DNA of 27,387 bases from a virus. Each line of letters opens with the position of its first letter. Position 1 is the first letter of the stretch. The notes beneath the pieces were generated by a model, which had not been told where the DNA came from, ran no database searches, and saw only the letters and a list, made by a program, of their open reading frames with translations. A program made the position numbers and the translations under genes. The stretch lies in the IMG/VR virus record IMGVR_UViG_3300006735_000183, positions 1 through 27,387 of that record. One strand, 5' to 3'. Positions 1 to 7,388 of this stretch are shown here, one piece after another.

Positions 1-40
1 AGTAAGTCCAAAATATGGGTAACCTATGAGGAGGTTATAG

Positions 41-259
41 ATGCAAACGCACATCAGAGACCTATACAAAACGAAGAGGGGTCTCGAAACAGAGTGGGCG
101 GTACAGCAACGGGATAACCAGAGATATACTCTGGATATGGTCCGGATTGACAACAAGATAAGAGAAGTTGTTAATGCAATCAAGTTAGAAGAAGCTAAAT
201 TAGCTAATCTAACTAATAAGATTGAAGATGCTGCACCCAGCGTTTCAGTAGCTACGTAA
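41..259 (+). CDS. Small coiled-coil protein of the head-tail module
   Basis: A 72-aa protein that I do not recognise as a named family. A strong Shine-Dalgarno (SD) sequence, GAGGAGGT at 28-35, lies 5 bases before the ATG and fixes the start. The protein is charged and almost wholly helical, with hydrophobic positions spaced as in a coiled coil from about residue 10 to 62 (around 'NKIREVVNAIKLEEAKLANL'). It has no signal peptide and no membrane segment. It is followed by a 159-base gap containing a promoter and an RNA structure, so it probably ends the upstream transcription unit, which may contain the capsid genes outside the window. A small head or scaffold-associated protein is possible. 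Function unknown. Confidence 0.75.
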   Translation: MQTHIRDLYKTKRGLETEWAVQQRDNQRYTLDMVRIDNKIREVVNAIKLEEAKLANLTNKIEDAAPSVSVAT

Positions 260-304
260 ACAAAAGCTACATCGTTGAAATACGTAACTTCACTACAGGA
301 TCTC

Positions 305-349
305 TTGCACTTCATTATAATCTGCTATATAAAATAAATACTGTATAAT
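305..349 (+). promoter_or_regulatory. Sigma70-like promoter for the structural operon
   Basis: TTGCAC at 305-310 is followed, after exactly 17 bases, by TATAAA at 328-333. A perfect TATAAT also sits at 344-349 but has no good -35 at the right distance. The site lies in the 159-base gap upstream of the 419 gene, in a very AT-rich stretch. It would give a leader of roughly 60-75 bases that includes the stem-loop at 356-396. Sequence match only. Confidence 0.5.
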
Positions 350-355
350 TAATTA

Positions 356-410
356 GAACATAGACGCATACAGTCGACGGCCTAGAGACTATGTTCGGAA
401 AACTAGGAGG
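356..410 (+). promoter_or_regulatory. 5' leader stem-loop, possible SD-sequestering pseudoknot
   Basis: GAACATAG (356-363) and CTATGTTC (389-396) form a perfect 8-bp inverted repeat with a 25-base loop. Inside the loop, CCTAG (381-385) is complementary to CTAGG (403-407), which overlaps the SD AGGAGG (405-410) of the next gene. The two helices have H-type pseudoknot topology. The pairing is visible directly. A role in translational control or mRNA stability is inference. Confidence 0.5.
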
Positions 411-418
411 ATATAATT

Positions 419-964
419 ATGGCAAATACTACGTTCAATGGACCAGTACGATCGGAAAACGGTTTTATTGGTGCAACAAAAAACACAAGCACTGGTGCTT
501 TCACAAATGTGTTCGCAATTAGTTCAACAGGTGCTTACACAGGTACAAAACTTGTGGGTCAAGGAACTGCAGACGTAATCGTCAAAGCAACAGCTGGAAC
601 AACTGAAGTTGAATTTTCTCAACCAGATAATTCCATTATTACTTCGATTGATATCGTTTGTACTTCTGCACCTACACTAGCATCAGCTGGTGACATTGGT
701 TTTAAAGTTGGAACTGCAACTGGCGGAGCACAATTAGTGGCTGCAATCACAGATCAAATTCTTGATGGCGGAACTACTGTTCCTGCAGGAGCTGGTTATA
801 ATTTAACTTTAATTAACACAACTGGAAGTGACGCATCACCAGCGGCATCACCAGCAGCTAATGTTTCAGGTGCAGCAAGAAGTGTTTTCTTGCAAATTAC
901 TAATACAGTAAATGCATCAGCTAGTGGTAACTTTAGATTTATTATAAACGTACAACAGTTTTAA
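419..964 (+). CDS. Virion structural protein, probable decoration-type
   Basis: A 181-aa protein rich in Ala, Thr, Ser and Gly with alternating beta-strand pattern, no membrane segment and no cysteine cluster. The N-terminus MANTTFNGPVRSENGF is of a type I associate with structural proteins of uncultured marine phages. The SD AGGAGG at 405-410 fits the ATG at 419. It sits just before the gp4-like adaptor and has its own promoter-like sequence, a structured leader upstream and a stem-loop downstream. That arrangement suits an abundantly made virion component such as a head decoration protein. The exact role is not shown by the sequence. A fibre-base protein is an alternative. Confidence 0.7.
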   Translation: MANTTFNGPVRSENGFIGATKNTSTGAFTNVFAISSTGAYTGTKLVGQGTADVIVKATAGTTEVEFSQPDNSIITSIDIVCTSAPTLASAGDIGFKVGTATGGAQLVAAITDQILDGGTTVPAGAGYNLTLINTTGSDASPAASPAANVSGAARSVFLQITNTVNASASGNFRFIINVQQF

Positions 965-975
965 TAGATTAATTA

Positions 976-1022
976 TCTTGGTGGGAAAATTTGAGACTTT
1001 TTGATCTTGATACCCACCAAGA
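976..1022 (+). other. 10-bp inverted repeat, intergenic RNA stem-loop
   Basis: TCTTGGTGGG (976-985) and CCCACCAAGA (1013-1022) are perfect reverse complements separated by 27 bases. The stem lies between the 964 stop and the SD AAGGAG (1028-1033) of the next gene. No U-tract follows the 3' arm, so it is not a standard Rho-independent terminator. It may act as an mRNA end-protecting or processing structure, or an attenuator. Confidence 0.6.
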
Positions 1023-1038
1023 CCAATAAGGAGATAAA

Positions 1039-1308
1039 ATGAAATCAGATGTAAAATCAGTTAGAATGACTGGAACAGGAAGTGTCTTTGGAGGCAGAAC
1101 AAGATTAAGAGGAATAATTTTAGCTTCATCTGGATCAGCAGGTTCAGTTACTTTACAAGACGGTAACTCTGTTACACAGTTTCAAGTAGATGTTCCAGCT
1201 GGAGATGTGTTTTCATATAATTTAGCAGAAGATGGTATTTTGTTTGAAGGTGGTATGACTATATCAGCAATTTCAAATGCCACTGCAACAATTATATTAG
1301 ATAAATAA
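1039..1308 (+). CDS. Small beta-rich structural protein
   Basis: An 89-aa protein with a short lysine-containing start followed by alternating hydrophobic and polar residues typical of a small beta sandwich (around 'GSAGSVTLQDGNSVTQFQVD', about residues 33-52). The SD AAGGAG at 1028-1033 supports the start. It lies between the putative decoration protein and the gp4-like adaptor, 9 bases before the latter. The related-looking 113-aa protein at 13677 has similar composition and size, so both may be small decorating or tail-surface proteins. No named family recognised. Confidence 0.7.
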   Translation: MKSDVKSVRMTGTGSVFGGRTRLRGIILASSGSAGSVTLQDGNSVTQFQVDVPAGDVFSYNLAEDGILFEGGMTISAISNATATIILDK

Positions 1309-1317
1309 GGAGACTAA

Positions 1318-2043
1318 ATGGCTAACACTACTTCAGGAACGACAACGTTCGACAAAACATTTTCTATCGATGAGATAATTGAAGAGTCTTTTGATCGTTT
1401 AGGTATGTTTACCTTAAATGGTGGACATTTAAAAACAGCCAGACGTTCCTTAAACATTATGTTTCAAGAGTGGGCTAATAGAGGATTACACTATTGGGAA
1501 ATAGCAAATAACAATATTACATTAGTGAATGGTCAAGCTGTTTACACAATGTTTAGATCAACAGATGATGGAACTTCTGATGCAACAGCAGTGTATGGTG
1601 TAGATGACATACTAGAAGCTGTTTATAGAAATAACAACGTTGATACTCCACTTACAAAAATAAACAGATCTACATATCAAGGATTATCAAATAAAACAGC
1701 AACAGGCACACCTTCACAATACTATGTGCAAAGATTTATAGATAAAGTAACTATAACTTTATATTTAACACCAGGTTCTTCAGAAGCTGGTAAGTTTTTA
1801 AATTATTATTATGTAAAAAGAATACAAGATGCTGGTGTTTATACAAACGCTACAGACGTTCCATATAGATTTGTTCCTTGTATGGTATCAGGTTTAGCTT
1901 TTTACTTATGTCAAAAATATCAACCACAAAGATGTCAAGAGATGAAACTCTACTACGAAGACGAGTTAAGCAGAGCTTTAGAGGAAGATGGTTCATCTAC
2001 AAGCTCTTTTATAACCCCGAAAACGTATTATCCAAGTGTCTAA
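1318..2043 (+). CDS. P22 gp4-like head-to-tail adaptor
   Basis: A 241-aa protein. The N-terminal helical segment (about residues 15-60, 'IDEIIEESFDRLGM' then 'ARRSLNIMFQEWANRGLHYW') followed by beta strands and a C-terminal helix matches the pattern of the P22 gp4 packaged-DNA stabilisation/tail accessory factor family. In P22 this protein forms a ring under the portal and recruits the gp10 hub. 'VPYRFVPCMVSGLAFYLCQK' near residue 185 is the usual conserved helix of this family. SD AAGGAG lies just before the ATG. The gp10-like partner is displaced to 11594. Assignment rests on recognised motifs, not on an alignment. Confidence 0.75.
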   Translation: MANTTSGTTTFDKTFSIDEIIEESFDRLGMFTLNGGHLKTARRSLNIMFQEWANRGLHYWEIANNNITLVNGQAVYTMFRSTDDGTSDATAVYGVDDILEAVYRNNNVDTPLTKINRSTYQGLSNKTATGTPSQYYVQRFIDKVTITLYLTPGSSEAGKFLNYYYVKRIQDAGVYTNATDVPYRFVPCMVSGLAFYLCQKYQPQRCQEMKLYYEDELSRALEEDGSSTSSFITPKTYYPSV

Positions 2044-2842
2044 TTTTTCAAAAGGTAAATATGCAAAATTTATATCTGACCGTTCTGGGTTGGAATTTCC
2101 ATATAAAGAAATGGTTAGAGAATGGAATGGTTCCAGAGTTCATGTATCAGAGTTTGAACCTAAACAACCACAATTAGAACCAAAACCACATGGTGCTGAT
2201 CCACAAGGTTTACCAAATGCAAGACCTGCAAGATTACAATTACCTACAACTGATTTTTTACCTGATAATCCTTTTTCAACAATCAATACATCTGCAGTTA
2301 TAACTGTTTCAGAACCAAACAGTGCAAGACAGACAGGAGATATTGTAAGATTTTATGATGTCAAAGAACCTGTTGGTGGTGTAGCCATATCTACTTTACA
2401 ACCTGAAACAACTTTAGCTGCTTCAATTAACGATACAACAGATACAATATTGGTAAATGATTCTTCTGATTTTCCCGCTGCTGGATTTATTGTAATAGAA
2501 AAAATAAATAGTGATACATTGTTATACGAAAATGAAGTTATTCAATACACAGGAAACACTGGAAATACTTTTACAGGATGCACTAGAGGAACAAACGCTA
2601 AAACCAGAGGTGATGCTCCTGAAAACACGACAGCTAGCTCACATTCTTTAGGTGCAAAAGTTCTTGGCGCTTTCTCAATAACTATGATATCAAGTACAGT
2701 AAATAACCCTAATGGGATGCCTGCTACGTTAACAGTGAACGATAGTTACAAGTTTACAGCTCTGTCAGCAGCTACAAGCACGGCAACTGGTGGTGGTTCT
2801 TTTATATCGGCAGGACCGATAAATAATGGAGTAACTGAATGA
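2036..2842 (+). CDS. Marine phage virion structural protein
   Basis: A 268-aa protein starting with GTG at 2036, which overlaps the end of the gp4-like gene by 8 bases and suggests translational coupling. The N-terminus (residues 4-60) contains 'SGLEFPYKEMVREWNGSRVH' and a proline-rich 'EPKQPQLEPKPHGADPQ', a conserved opening I associate with marine phage structural proteins. The middle (about residues 120-205) looks like a beta domain of the 'TTLAASI...ENEVIQYTG...FTGCTRG' type common in phage tail proteins. It lies between two adaptor-like genes, so a tail or neck role is likely. Biochemical function unknown. Confidence 0.75.
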   Translation: MSNFSKGKYAKFISDRSGLEFPYKEMVREWNGSRVHVSEFEPKQPQLEPKPHGADPQGLPNARPARLQLPTTDFLPDNPFSTINTSAVITVSEPNSARQTGDIVRFYDVKEPVGGVAISTLQPETTLAASINDTTDTILVNDSSDFPAAGFIVIEKINSDTLLYENEVIQYTGNTGNTFTGCTRGTNAKTRGDAPENTTASSHSLGAKVLGAFSITMISSTVNNPNGMPATLTVNDSYKFTALSAATSTATGGGSFISAGPINNGVTE

Positions 2843-3498
2843 CATATGCAGAATTAGTACAAAAAATTAGAGACTACACAGAGGTTGGATCAACAGTTTT
2901 AACTGATGCAATTATTAACGGTTTTATTGAAGACGCTGAATTTAGAATATTAAGAGAGGTGGATTCTGATAATAATAGAAGATATGTAACAGCAACAATG
3001 GTAGCAGGTCAAAGATTTATAGATACCCCTGCTGACCTATTAGTAGTGAGATCTGCTCAGATAGTTGATAAAGATTTATCAACGACTCCTACCACAGATA
3101 GACGAATTATTGAATATAGAGATACCAATTTTATGGCAGAATTTAATCCAGAGGACGCTCAAGGAGTGCCTAAATACTTTGGATATTGGGATGCTGACAC
3201 GTTAGTTTTTGCTCCAGTGGCAAATGCAGCTTATTCAATTCAATTAAATTATATCTTGAAACCTGAAGGATTATCGTCTACAAATACTACTACATATTTA
3301 AGTTTGCAATTTCCCAACGGACTTTTGTATGCTTGCCTAGTTGAGGCATTTAGTTTTCTAAAGGGACCAACAGATCTCTTGCAATTATACGAACAAAGGT
3401 ATAAACAAGCAGTTGAAGGGTTCACTGTAGAACAAATGGGAAGAAGAAGACGAGATGAGTTTATTGAAAGCGCACCTCGTTTACCAAAACAAGGATAA
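2839..3498 (+). CDS. Head-tail adaptor-like protein (SU10-adaptor type)
   Basis: A 219-aa protein overlapping the previous gene by 4 bases (ATGA), hence probably translationally coupled. It opens with 'MTYAELVQKIRDYTE' followed by an acidic helix ('IINGFIEDAEFRILRE'), and ends in a helical segment with 'YEQRYKQAVEGFTVEQMGRR'. This layout is typical of short-tailed phage adaptor or tail-tube A-like proteins such as the SU10 adaptor family. It would form a ring between portal and tail hub. The exact family needs a profile search. An alternative is a tail tubular protein A analogue. Confidence 0.65.
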   Translation: MTYAELVQKIRDYTEVGSTVLTDAIINGFIEDAEFRILREVDSDNNRRYVTATMVAGQRFIDTPADLLVVRSAQIVDKDLSTTPTTDRRIIEYRDTNFMAEFNPEDAQGVPKYFGYWDADTLVFAPVANAAYSIQLNYILKPEGLSSTNTTTYLSLQFPNGLLYACLVEAFSFLKGPTDLLQLYEQRYKQAVEGFTVEQMGRRRRDEFIESAPRLPKQG

Positions 3499-3512
3499 GG
3501 AGATAAAAAATT

Positions 3513-3965
3513 ATGGCTATAACACAAGCAATTGCAAACTCGTTTAAGAAACTGTTGTTAGAAGGTGACGCAAACTTTAAAGCATCAGGTGGTGACGTTT
3601 TTAAAATAGCTCTCTTTACTTCTTCGGCAACTATGAACTCGCAAACTACTGCTTACTCAACTTCTAATGAAGTTTCAAACTCAGGTCAGTATGCAGCAGG
3701 TGGTGGTAAACTAGTCAACGCTGGTACAGCGATTGGAACTGGTACGGGTAAAGGTGTTGCAACGGTTGACTTTAATGACAGATCTTTCACTGGAGTGACG
3801 TTAACTGCGAGAGGTGCTTTAATCTATAACACTTCATCGACTACAACTAATGCAGCGGTGGCAGTTCTAGATTTTGGCGGAGACAAAACAGCGACGTCAG
3901 GAACGTTTACAATTCAATTTCCAGCGGCAACAACTGCAGCAGCGATTCTAAGGATCTCTGGTTAA
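3513..3965 (+). CDS. Phage structural protein, beta-sandwich type
   Basis: A 150-aa protein of a type widespread in marine and T7-like phages. It begins 'MAITQAIANSFKKLLLEGDANF', continues with 'GDVFKIALFTSSATM', and has a strongly beta-patterned, Ala/Thr/Gly-rich C-terminal half ending in a hydrophobic strand 'AAAILRISG'. The SD AAGGAGA sits partly inside the end of the preceding gene. Position between the adaptor and the fibre-like genes suggests a tail or virion surface component. No enzymatic motif is present. Function unproven. Confidence 0.7.
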   Translation: MAITQAIANSFKKLLLEGDANFKASGGDVFKIALFTSSATMNSQTTAYSTSNEVSNSGQYAAGGGKLVNAGTAIGTGTGKGVATVDFNDRSFTGVTLTARGALIYNTSSTTTNAAVAVLDFGGDKTATSGTFTIQFPAATTAAAILRISG

Positions 3966-3982
3966 TTAGGAGGTAGACTCCT

Positions 3983-4927
3983 ATGGCATCAGGAACTTGG
4001 GGCATTGGCACTTGGGGCCAAAATCAATGGAATGACACAGCAAACCCTAGCTTAACAGTTACGGGTATATCTCTTTCTGCGAACATAGGAAGTGTTTCAA
4101 TTTCATCAGAAATAAATGCTGGTTGGGGAAGACTAACTTGGGGTGAAAACGCCTGGGGTGAACAAGGAGATGTTGTTCTATCTGGTCTTTCAATGTCTGC
4201 AAGTCTTGGAAGTCTATCTATTGAAGGAGACGTAGATATTCCTGTAACTGGATTATCTATTACTGGTGCTACTGGTTCTTTATCTACAACATCTGCAACA
4301 GAAGTATTCTTATCTGGATTTGAATTAACTAATACGTTAGGAACAGCTGACGCTGGTCCTGATGCTATGCTTACAGGTAATCAAGCAACCTTAAGTTTAG
4401 GAACTGTTGAAGCTTTCAATCAAACAGGTTGGGGAAGACAACAATGGAATGTTAACGCTTGGGGTGTTGAAGGTCAATTTGCAAACGTCGATGTAACAGG
4501 TATTGCAATGACTGCAGATGAAGGAACCTTACTATTTGCAGGAGACTCAAATGTTTCTTTAACTGGTTTTGCACTTACAGCAAACGAGGGTACAGCTGAT
4601 GCTGCTCCTGATGCTGAAGTTACTGGATTACAATTATCAGCTTCATTAGGAAGTGTGTCTTTAACAGGAAGTGCTTCTGTCTCTTTAACTGGTTTTGCAT
4701 TAACTAATGCTTTAGGAACGGCTGTTTTAGATGCTAATACTATAGGCGCTCCTAGTGGATTTGCCCTAACTATGCAAGAGGGAGATCCTACTATTAAGGT
4801 TAGTGTTGACGTTTCTTTAACAGGTTTAGACTTGACAGGTAGTCTAGGCAACGTATATAATTTGATCTGGAATGAAGTAAATACCGGCACAACCGTAACG
4901 TGGAGAGAGGTTGACACCGCAGCATAA
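3983..4927 (+). CDS. Repeat-containing tail/virion protein with WG motifs
   Basis: A 314-aa protein built from about eleven degenerate repeats of 18-22 residues with the core V-x-L-[ST]-G-[FL]-x-L-[ST]-x3-G-[TS], for example 'VSLTGFALTANEGTADAAP'. They are interrupted by tryptophan-glycine patches: 'GTWGIGTWGQNQW' at the N-terminus, 'GWGRLTWGENAWGE' near residue 48 and 'GWGRQQWNVNAWGVEG' near residue 149. Such repeats usually form stacked beta structures in phage fibres and surface proteins. SD TAGGAGGT precedes the ATG. Neighbours are structural genes on both sides. Cyanophage structural proteins carry similar repeats. Probable virion surface protein. Confidence 0.75.
   Translation: MASGTWGIGTWGQNQWNDTANPSLTVTGISLSANIGSVSISSEINAGWGRLTWGENAWGEQGDVVLSGLSMSASLGSLSIEGDVDIPVTGLSITGATGSLSTTSATEVFLSGFELTNTLGTADAGPDAMLTGNQATLSLGTVEAFNQTGWGRQQWNVNAWGVEGQFANVDVTGIAMTADEGTLLFAGDSNVSLTGFALTANEGTADAAPDAEVTGLQLSASLGSVSLTGSASVSLTGFALTNALGTAVLDANTIGAPSGFALTMQEGDPTIKVSVDVSLTGLDLTGSLGNVYNLIWNEVNTGTTVTWREVDTAA
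4052..4858 (+). repeat. About 11 degenerate beta repeats within the 3983 gene
   Basis: Repeats of roughly 54-66 bases encode V-x-L-T-G-x-x-L-x4-G-T units. The closest copies are at about residues 190-200 ('VSLTGFALTANEGTAD') and 233-245 ('VSLTGFALTNALGTA'). The repeat is clear in the protein but diverged in DNA, which suggests old duplication rather than recent slippage. Confidence 0.7.
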
Positions 4928-4964
4928 ATCAATTAAAAATTAAAAAATAAGGAATTTATAAATT

Positions 4965-5666
4965 ATGGCAAACTCAACCTCAGCTAGTTTAAAATTAACC
5001 GTCCAAGCTACTGGTGAAAATTCAGGGACGTGGGGACAAATTACAAATACAAACTTATTAATTGTAGAACAAGCTATTGGTGGTTATGGTACTTTTAACT
5101 TAACAAATGCTAACAGATCTTTAACTTTTACAAACGGTGCAGTATCTGATGGTAAAGATCAGGTAATTAAATTAACGGGAACATTAGCAGCTAATAGAAC
5201 TGTTACTATTCCAGATTCAATTGAAAAAACTTATCTTATTGTTGATGGCACTGATCATGCTGGATTTACTCTAACTTTTAAAACTTCATCAGGTACAGGT
5301 GTTCTTTTATGTGAAGGAAACTGTTATATTTTATATTCTGATGGAACAAACATAGTAAAACAAAATGAATACAAAAAATGGAGAGTGGTTACAGCTAGTG
5401 AAACAGTTCAAGCTGGTGCTCAACTTTTAGTAAACACAAATGGTGGAGCAGTAACAATTACGTTACCAGCGTCACCTGCCACTGGCGATGAAGTATCATT
5501 CATAGATCAGGGTTACGATTTCGACTCAAATGCGTTAACTGTAGGAAGAAATAGTTCTAATATAGCAAACGCAGCAGCTGATCTTGTTGTAAATACACAA
5601 GGCGCTGGTTTCACATTAGTATTTTCAGGAGACGCTACGACTGGCTGGACATATAAGGAGAAATAA
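4965..5666 (+). CDS. Tail fibre-like structural protein
   Basis: A 233-aa beta-rich protein. The N-terminus has 'LKLTVQATGENSGTWGQITN', an opening I associate with tail fibre or structural proteins of marine phages. The remainder alternates hydrophobic and polar residues with repeated Gly/Thr turns and ends '...DATTGWTYKEK', consistent with a trimeric fibre domain. The 37-base gap before it is AT-rich and contains the SD AAGGAA. It directly precedes the tail-collar genes with 3 bases between, so it is likely the shaft or adaptor onto which the tip proteins are mounted. The role is inferred from context and composition. Confidence 0.7.
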   Translation: MANSTSASLKLTVQATGENSGTWGQITNTNLLIVEQAIGGYGTFNLTNANRSLTFTNGAVSDGKDQVIKLTGTLAANRTVTIPDSIEKTYLIVDGTDHAGFTLTFKTSSGTGVLLCEGNCYILYSDGTNIVKQNEYKKWRVVTASETVQAGAQLLVNTNGGAVTITLPASPATGDEVSFIDQGYDFDSNALTVGRNSSNIANAAADLVVNTQGAGFTLVFSGDATTGWTYKEK

Positions 5667-5669
5667 TCC

Positions 5670-6233
5670 ATGGCCAACTACGAAGCAACTAGATATGATT
5701 TTGATGGTGCTGCCATCACAGGCATTCAAGGATTTTCCACAGGCACAATTGTACCTTGGTCAGATACTACTGCTCCGTCTGGTTTTGTAGAATGTAATGG
5801 TGCAGCTCTTTCAAGAGCAACTTACTCTGCGTTATTTGCAATAATAGGTACAACTTATGGATCAGGTAACGGATCTACAACTTTTAATGTGCCTGATTTA
5901 AAAAATGATGTACCTCTTGGTAAATCAAATACAAAAGCTTTAGCATCGACAGGTGGAGCTAATACAGTTTCCTCAACAGGAAACATATCTGGATCTACGG
6001 CTAATCATACCTTAACAACACCAGAGATGGCATCACATACGCACTCAACTGGAAAAGCAAGTGGTATATGGTTATGTTGTCCAAATCAAGGTTCTCGATT
6101 AGCAAATCCTGCGAGCACAGGAAGCGCAGGTGGTGGAGGAGCACACCAACATAATATGTCCGCTAACTTTTCAGGTGATGCAACTTCAGTTGTTCAACCT
6201 TATATAGCTTTAATGTATATAATTAAGATTTAG
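5670..6233 (+). CDS. Tail collar-domain tip protein, copy 1
   Basis: A 187-aa protein with a phage tail collar domain at about residues 28-85 ('PWSDTTAPSGFVECNGAALS' then 'TTYGSGNGSTTFNVPDL'). It has a C-terminal glycine-rich head with two HxH motifs, HTH at 123-125 and HQH at 159-161. HxH motifs in T4 gp37 fibre tips coordinate iron, so metal binding here is an inference by analogy. The stretch between them (126-150) contains 'CCPNQ' and differs strongly from the two following copies. The SD AAGGAG lies inside the end of the upstream gene. Probable host-receptor-binding tip protein. Confidence 0.85.
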   Translation: MANYEATRYDFDGAAITGIQGFSTGTIVPWSDTTAPSGFVECNGAALSRATYSALFAIIGTTYGSGNGSTTFNVPDLKNDVPLGKSNTKALASTGGANTVSSTGNISGSTANHTLTTPEMASHTHSTGKASGIWLCCPNQGSRLANPASTGSAGGGGAHQHNMSANFSGDATSVVQPYIALMYIIKI

Positions 6234-6240
6234 GAGAAAT

Positions 6241-6807
6241 ATGGCAAATTACGAAGCAACAAAATATAACTACAACGCAGCAAGTGTTACAGGAATTGTT
6301 ACTGTTCCAACTGCAACCATTATACCTTGGTCAGATAGTTCTGTGCCTTCAGGTTATTTAGAGTGTAACGGAGCAGCCGTTTCAAGAACAACTTACTCAG
6401 CTTTGTTTGCAGTCGTAGGAACTACTTATGGATCTGGAAATGGTTCATCTACTTTTAATTTACCTGATTTAAAAAATAATATTGGTTTAGGTAGATCAAA
6501 CGCAAAAGCTTTGGCATCAACGGGTGGGGCTAACACAGTTCAAACAACAGGTAACGTAGCAGGATCAACAGCATCTCACACGGTAACAACACCTGAATTA
6601 CCTAGTCACTCTCACTCAAACAGTGCTGCTTTTCGTTGTATGGCAGTAGCTTGTCCAGGGCAAGCAGCAGGAGCATTTTCACCAGGAAACACAGGGGGAA
6701 CAGGCGGTGGAGGAGGACACTCACACAATATGTCAGCAACTTTTACAGGAGACTCAACGTCAGTATTACAACCATATTTGACATTGTTATATATTATAAA
6801 AACTTAG
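6241..6807 (+). CDS. Tail collar-domain tip protein, copy 2
   Basis: A 188-aa paralogue of the genes on each side, starting 7 bases after copy 1 with SD AGGAG. The N-terminus MANYEATKY, the collar domain ('IPWSDSSVPSGYLECNGAAV', 'TTYGSGNGSSTFNLPDL') and the C-terminal 'HSHNMSATFTGDSTS' are shared. The HxH motifs are present (HSH near 123-125 and again near 160). The intervening loop reads 'NSAAFRCMAVACPGQAAGA', unlike copies 1 and 3 except for the C-P-x-Q core. Likely alternative or partner receptor-binding tip protein. Confidence 0.85.
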   Translation: MANYEATKYNYNAASVTGIVTVPTATIIPWSDSSVPSGYLECNGAAVSRTTYSALFAVVGTTYGSGNGSSTFNLPDLKNNIGLGRSNAKALASTGGANTVQTTGNVAGSTASHTVTTPELPSHSHSNSAAFRCMAVACPGQAAGAFSPGNTGGTGGGGGHSHNMSATFTGDSTSVLQPYLTLLYIIKT

Positions 6808-6814
6808 GATTATT

Positions 6815-7378
6815 ATGGCAAATTACGAAGCAACAAAATACGCATTTGATGGACAAAGTTTAACAGGAGTAACTTCTGTTTCTACAGGAACTGTTTTACC
6901 TTGGTCTGATGCTAGTTTACCTACTGGATTTTTAGAATGTAATGGTTCTGCAGTAAGTAGATCAACTTACTCAGCTTTGTTTGCAGTCGTAGGAACCACG
7001 TATGGTTCAGGAAATGGTTCAACAACTTTTAACGTTCCAGATTTAAAAGATAAATGTGTTATGGGTAGATCAAACGCAAAAGCTTTAGCTTCAACTGGAG
7101 GAGCAGCAACAGTGCAAACTTCAGGGAATATAGGAGGAAACACTGCATCACATACTTTATCTACACCTGAAATAGCTAGTCACAACCACCCTGCTGGTAA
7201 TGTGGGAGCTGGTATAAATAATTGCCCTAACCAATCAGCGCCAAGAACGGCAAACGCGAACACTGGATCAGCGGGAGGTGGCGGAGGACATTCTCATAAT
7301 ATGTCAGCTAATTTTACGGGAGATTCTACTTCTGCTTTACAACCATATATGGCTGTGATATATATTATAAAAACTTAG
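6815..7378 (+). CDS. Tail collar-domain tip protein, copy 3
   Basis: A 187-aa paralogue starting 7 bases after copy 2 behind a weak SD (AGGAT). The collar domain ('LPWSDASLPTGFLECNGSAV', 'TTYGSGNGSTTFNVPDL') and the HxH motifs (HNH near 123-125, HSH near 160) are kept. The loop between them contains 'GAGINNCPNQSAPRTANANT', giving a third version of the variable region with the same C-P-N-Q core. Together with copies 1 and 2 it forms a tandem family. A heteromeric tip or a set of alternative specificities are both possible. Confidence 0.85.
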   Translation: MANYEATKYAFDGQSLTGVTSVSTGTVLPWSDASLPTGFLECNGSAVSRSTYSALFAVVGTTYGSGNGSTTFNVPDLKDKCVMGRSNAKALASTGGAATVQTSGNIGGNTASHTLSTPEIASHNHPAGNVGAGINNCPNQSAPRTANANTGSAGGGGGHSHNMSANFTGDSTSALQPYMAVIYIIKT

Positions 7379-7388
7379 GAGATAATTT

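Larger units (their letters stand above)
5670..7378 (+). repeat. Tandem triplication of tail-collar genes
   Basis: Three consecutive genes of 564, 567 and 564 bases with 7-base spacers encode near-superimposable proteins. The first ~9 residues, the collar domain, the 'NAKALASTGGA' segment and the C-terminal HxH region are conserved. Divergence concentrates in residues about 10-27 and 126-150. Confidence 0.85.

Noticed and set aside
976-1022. Rho-independent terminator
   Set aside because: The stem is strong but is followed by CCAATAAGG, not a run of T. The long 27-base loop is also atypical.
1878-2177. Plus-strand 99-codon frame across the 1318/2036 gene junction
   Set aside because: Conflicts with two well-supported genes and has no SD. 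Composition unlike a real protein.
4474-4932. Long minus-strand open frame (152 codons) opposite the repeat protein
   Set aside because: It mirrors the repeated plus-strand gene in antisense, has no SD and no neighbours on that strand. A shadow of the repeats.
5670-7378. Diversity-generating retroelement acting on the tail tip genes
   Set aside because: No reverse transcriptase, no template repeat and no adenine-biased variable repeat ending seen in the window. Ordinary duplication and divergence explains the pattern.
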